NCBI GenBank assembly: GCA_000467715.1
Contig: AJFK01000093.1
Location: 62,001 to 126,000 of the forward strand
DNA length: 64,000 nt
Origin: Hysterium pulicare CBS 123377
Taxonomy: Eukaryota > Ascomycota > Dothideomycetes > Hysteriales > Hysteriaceae
Direction of reading: 5' to 3'
Shown here: positions 58,210 to 64,000 of the stretch, in pieces
Numbering within the stretch: position 1 is the first letter of the stretch
Layout of the letters: every line of letters starts with the position of its first letter
Notes under the pieces: model-generated
Seen by the model: only the letters and a program-made list of their open reading frames with translations
The model's database searches: none
What the model was told of the DNA's origin: nothing
Program-made: the position numbers and the translations under genes

Positions 58210-58692
58210 CGTTATGAAGGCTACGATACGTCGGCATTTCAATGTCCGTACAAGCATATGGGGAAATCGTTAAAATGACCTGTGTCTATTTCTTTTGACA
58301 GAGTAAGGGAAACGTAATGAACTAGGAAAGAAAACTCGAAATATGCATCCAGTCCAGCCTAGGCCCTGCCCCATCCGCAATATCTAACATTCGGAAGCAA
58401 TTTCGCAGGGGCACCACGCATGCTTTAAAGAAGTAGTAGAAGGAAAGGGTTGTGAATCTGCCATTCGACAGGTAAAAGGCTGTTTGTTAGAGAGTTCCCC
58501 GTAAATACTACGCCAATGCAAACCATCTCTCCCATGCCCTTCCCTAATGGAAACAGTCTAGGATCCCAGGGTTAGAGAAAATCAGATTGTGCGCAAAAGT
58601 GGAGTTTGAGACCGCATCATCTAGCCTTCCAAACCATGATACACCTGTATAGATCCATGCCACCAAAAAGACGATCGAAGTCCGGATGAAAT
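58210..58692. other. Convergent 3' region
   Basis: The single-span membrane gene and the MAP kinase end towards each other. The 480 bases hold no frame or repeat of note. Confidence 0.5.
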
Positions 58693-59976
<1,284 letters not shown>

Positions 59977-62900
59977 CTTGCCGGTTAGGGGAATGCGCTT
60001 CTGCGCTATTTAACAGAGTAGATGTCGAATATCCCACAAAATGGAGTTGTTTGTAGCGAAGTGAGCAATCGATTGCAGAAAGATGTTAGGAGGATGGAAA
60101 ATTCGAGGTGAAAAGGTATTTCGGTAAAATCTATATTCCATTGTCCGTCAGTCAAACAATAGACCTCAATAAACGAGCTCTTCCTGGAAGCGGAACAAGG
60201 GCCGGCGCATGGGCCAATTACTTTCTACGTCAAGACAGCAGTCCGAGTGAATAACTAGGCATGTGAACGGTGATCATCGGCCACGGAAGACAAAGCGCAG
60301 CCTAAAGTGAACGTGAAAAGTGGAAAGGGAGCAGAATTGTCCCCACCCGGGAGGACTGTTGCACAGGGCATTTCCTTGTCCAAGTTGATGCATGGTCCAC
60401 GGATCTCAGGTACGAAAAGAGAGACATTTTCACCTACATGGTCTGGACCCAAGGCGTATAAGATCCGCCCGTGTTACACAATTCCTAAAGAAGATGCGCT
60501 GCCTTCAAATACCGCACCGTGCTGCCAAGGCCCTTGCAATTCTGGAAGGTTGCGAATATACGGCGGTGTCTCCTGGCGAGGCAGGTTCACTGTCTTTCAC
60601 GGGCTGTCCGCAGTCTTTGTTCGACGTGGAAGTTGTCTTCAGTTTGCACGAGCACAGATCAGGACGACGGAGAGGTACCGACGCTCGGTTCAGGGAGCCG
60701 TGGCAATTGGACGTCTGATACGATGACGGGTGCCGCGAAATGCTCGAGGAAGTCAGACGGTACGCCGGACAGAGGGCAGGTCAGGCTCTGGAACAAGTAC
60801 CAGGTCAGCGTGTGCATCCAATGCAAAGGAAAGGGCGCAGGGAGAACAAGAGTCACATTCGTACCCTTCCGGTCTGTGTGGATTGACAGCCCAGCCTTCT
60901 GCTGGTAGCGGTAGCTGCTGTCAGGAGGTTGTTATCGTCAGGTATCGCCTGGAGCGCTTCCCCAGCACGGCGGCGGGATGGCGGGGTTGTTGGCGAGGGC
61001 GAACGCAGGAACAGGCTGGTGAGCTGGAGGACGTCAAGGGCCTCGCTCTGCATGCGCTCCACAACAACGGCAGCAAGAAAGACGAGAATCGATGGAGAGA
61101 AGAGAGAGAGCGCGGCCAGGTGTTCAGCAGCGGGTTTCCTGTGGGGTCGGATGGAGGTGCTCGTGTGGGCTTGGGGACGTCGGAATGTCAAGTCAGGACG
61201 TCCAGCCTTGGCCACGCTCAGGTTAGCCGCTGGCGACTTCTGGGATTCTGATTCCACTACGATTCGATCACATCCGTGTCCGCCGCTTTCATTGGTGTGG
61301 CCGTCGTGCATGTCTCACGCCGCAGCAAAATCGCGCCCCGGGCCTTTCAATAGGTCCTTTGATTTCTGATATTTGCTGCCTCTATACCTTGTTGTCAACT
61401 ATCGACCAAAAAGCCCGCGCTCTCGATCAATGGAACCATCGGCCTCGGAGAGCTAAAGAAGCCATCTCATTTCGATATCAATGTCGCCCGGACACGCTCG
61501 ATGCGACTCGGCTGCTGTCCACTGTTCGGTGACTGGAACCGCCGCAATTGCCTGGTGCGAACAAGTCGTCAGCCAGCTAGTTCATGTGGAATAGCATCAC
61601 ACATCAAGGCGGTTGGTATGCCAAGCGTTGTAGGGCTATCTGAAACCGTCCAGGAGGAGCCGCTGAACCAGCCACTATTCGGCTGCAGGGGCACCATCTT
61701 GTCCCTGTTTGACCTTTGTACCGCCTATACTTAGTGGGCCCATGATGAGGCCGAACCGAGACATGCGGATATATAGGTATCCGGACTCATTGGACGTCAG
61801 TTCCTGCATTTGGACGTCGTGCACCAACTTCACACCACCCTACCCGGACGGCCTCTCCGGTACACTGGATGATAAGGGGAACCTCTTCTTATCACAATTC
61901 CAAGTGCCCGTAACTGCAGAAGATCCGGCCGTGGATCCTGCATTCCATATACGCTCGAATGTTCTGTATCGAAGAACGTGAGACCTTCTAGAAACCGTTT
62001 CAGAAGCCGCACCGAAGCCGAAGTCTGAACACGACATCTGGACCTGTTCATTATTAACAGTGCAGCCACTGCGCTGACTCGTGTTCTTCTGGCCCAGCAA
62101 CATCTGCAGCCATAATGCATTTGCTTATTGCTGTAACCGGCTATGAAAGCAAAGAGCTATATGTGGGCCTGTTATGATTCTATTACTGCACCCAACGCGG
62201 TCTTCTTATCACGTATGAGCTGAACCGCACAGAGACTGCCGCAGATCAGCTTTCTCATCCTAGCCGTGTGTGCCGGACTTGCCTCGAGGGCATGGCAATA
62301 ATCTCGGGAGTGAACAGAAGGGACGAAAGGACCGAACCGTCAAGCTGGCATTTCGGCGTCATCGGAATGGCGCATATGACTTACTTTTGACGAGGTTGGC
62401 ATCGGTGTCGAGGGTCAAGATCTGAATCTAATTGATGCCCAGCGATTGCGATCACCGCATCCACCTACTATACTTTCAGATTTCAAAGCCATTTCTTCAC
62501 AAGAAAGCCTACAAGCTGTTAATGACTTTGGCAGGGTCTAGGTTCGCTGGAAAAATTCAATTCATGCCTCCGCACGTGCATCGGATGTTCATCATATATC
62601 AGCAGCCTTCGAAGAAGTGCCTATGTCTTCCAGTTGATGCATCGCTTGGTCTGTGGTTTTCGACTTTTGATGGCCACTCCCGTCTAGGTGGAAACCATTT
62701 CATGCTTCGGCCCGTTCCCGTCTTTGCCGACAACGCCAATGGTTCCTAGGTACCTGCGCTTCGAGTCACTGGCTGCTCTTTTTTCATGTCATCCCTCTAC
62801 CGAAATCCTGAACCTGGGAGGCCGAGTGTAAACTGCAGGCCCCTGCACACTGGAAGCCGTTCGGTGATTGGAACTTGGTATTGAGTTTTGGGACGAATGG

Positions 62901-63530
62901 ATCCTTCAGGTCTTTCCGGATGCCAACAAGATGTGGGCTCAATCCTGAGCAGGACATGAATTGCAAGAGTATCATCGTCGAACAGATGGGCGTTTTCACC
63001 GAAACATTTTTACCGAGAGGAGAAATTGATAGAGGTTGGGATACGGTATATCTTTCCTTACCACCTTAGCTTAGGTTGAGATAAAGAAGAATAGTTGAGG
63101 AAATCCTCCAGTACCAGGAGCAGGTTAGGTTGGTGTCAGGACCAGAGCAAGTCTAATTGGAGATTTTCTAGATTACAGTAGGTAGCTCTTTAGTTTATAA
63201 TCTATCTAGCCTTTTTCTTTTGTACATAAAACTAGAATTTCAGTATAGGGTAAAGCTGCGAAAAGCTTCCATTTGCGAAATGGATTCGATGTGTTACGCA
63301 GACGTCACTCCATCTTCACGTCCCGGCCCAAAAGGTTGAAAGAGAGTCTCGCCCATCCTATATATTTCAGCCGTTTGAAAATATAATACAGAAGCCAAGT
63401 GCAATAAACAGTATCCCAGTGTAAACATTACAGGTTCAAACGGCCATAACAATCAATATCCCTATCTCTCTCTCACACACACGGAGAAGCAAATGTCTCC
63501 TTAAACCCGGACACACCAAGACGCATCACT
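59977..63530. promoter_or_regulatory. Long region upstream of the MAP kinase
   Basis: About 3.55 kb between the MAP kinase start and the next supported gene. GC-rich sequence at 60.3-61.4 kb carries several overlapping frames up to 173 codons on both strands, none with a recognisable domain or coding quality. The right part is ordinary sequence. It may contain a long leader with upstream open frames, a known feature of such kinase genes, but no evidence in the sequence proves it. Confidence 0.5.
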
Positions 63531-63846
63531 TCAGATATGTTCTGTATCCTTCTTCGTCAACCTCACTCCACCAATTCCATCTCCCCTAGGCGGATACTCG
63601 TTCCCTTGCTTGGTGACCTTGGGTTCGCATGTGCACCATTCATCTTCGGGGATCGCGGACATGGTTTTAGGGACGTGGTTGCCGCAGCCCCACCATGTAG
63701 ATTTATCTAGTTGAGAGGAGTTAGACTACAGTTGTGAGAGGAAGGTAGAAGTAAGGAAGACAAAATCAGGGGTCTGGGGTGATTAGATAGACGGTTGGGA
63801 GAAGGGGTGATTTACGGCAGGTGTCACAGGTGACTATTTTGCACAT
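63531..63846 (-). CDS. Small conserved Cys/Trp-rich protein
   Basis: Two minus-strand exons (63846-63816, 63706-63531) join in frame into 68 residues. The N-terminal MCKIVTCDTC is followed by HKSTWWGCGNHVP, then DEWCTCEPKVTKQG and a charged end. The CxxxxCxxC...GCGxH arrangement occurs in small proteins of fungi and plants and could bind one zinc. Function is unknown. The split first exon ends in a donor GTAAAT with the acceptor before ATAAATC. Confidence 0.85.
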
Positions 63847-64000
63847 TTTGGAGATTATGTGATCGAGTAGTATGAATGGAAATGTTATTTGGCGTGATTT
63901 TGTAGATGTTGAGATGTTCAGAAAGTTGTATTAAAAGCCCTCGATAATGCTTCCGTGGTTTCGTTGATATACTACTAGTGACTTCACCTCGGCGAGCTCA

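Noticed and set aside
60730-61369. Frames of 146-173 codons on the plus strand and 152 on the minus strand
   Set aside because: They overlap each other, have no domain and follow GC content only.
62432-62749. 105-codon plus-strand frame
   Set aside because: No recognisable family and no supporting exon structure.

Overview
The window is nuclear DNA of a filamentous ascomycete (Pezizomycotina). Genes carry short GT-AG introns of about 45-100 bases. Gene content is typically fungal: a Fus3/Pmk1-type MAP kinase, a DUF3824 protein, a PTH11-type receptor, a NACHT-type STAND protein and a secondary-metabolite cluster. The gene set would suit Leotiomycetes, but I cannot prove the class from sequence alone. 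All exon joins below were read by eye from frame, splice sites and family similarity.

Left part (1-21.7 kb) is housekeeping: a DUF3824 RS-rich protein, an SSXT/SNF11-like SWI/SNF subunit, the mitochondrial rRNA methyltransferase MRM2, a mitochondrial carrier of the YPR011C/SLC25A42 type, a stomatin, a nuclear-looking coiled-coil protein, and an OST3/OST6 oligosaccharyltransferase subunit. An AT-rich stretch at 21.8-23.7 kb holds a tRNA-Ala(AGC) and a small tandem duplication.

The middle (23.7-43.6 kb) is a secondary-metabolism region in two states. The left half (23.9-31.3 kb) is mostly wreckage: a class II diterpene cyclase with stops and frame changes, an epoxide hydrolase without its catalytic Asp, a piece of a second P450, a scrap of a pogo/Fot1 transposase and a half tRNA. 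One P450 between them still reads through. The right half (32.1-43.6 kb) looks intact: a secreted GMC oxidoreductase, a cytosolic GMC oxidoreductase, an AdrK/TdiE-like methyltransferase, a PTH11-like seven-helix protein and a free-standing A-T-TE synthetase of the aryl-quinone/furanone type. I infer that the synthetase dimerises an aryl pyruvate, the methyltransferase decorates the product and the GMC enzymes oxidise it. A short GC-rich motif recurs in four intergenic spots of this region, including three head-to-tail copies in the divergent promoter between GMC2 and the methyltransferase. It is a candidate cluster operator.

The right part (44.5-64 kb) has an eight-cysteine secreted mini-protein, a 1,389-residue NACHT STAND protein whose first exon is only 5 bases, a DUF7730-like protein, two uncharacterised genes, a PQ-loop transporter with an 18-base microexon, divergent ERV1, a single-span membrane protein, the MAP kinase and a small Cys/Trp-rich protein. 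Nearly 3.6 kb upstream of the MAP kinase holds no gene I can support.
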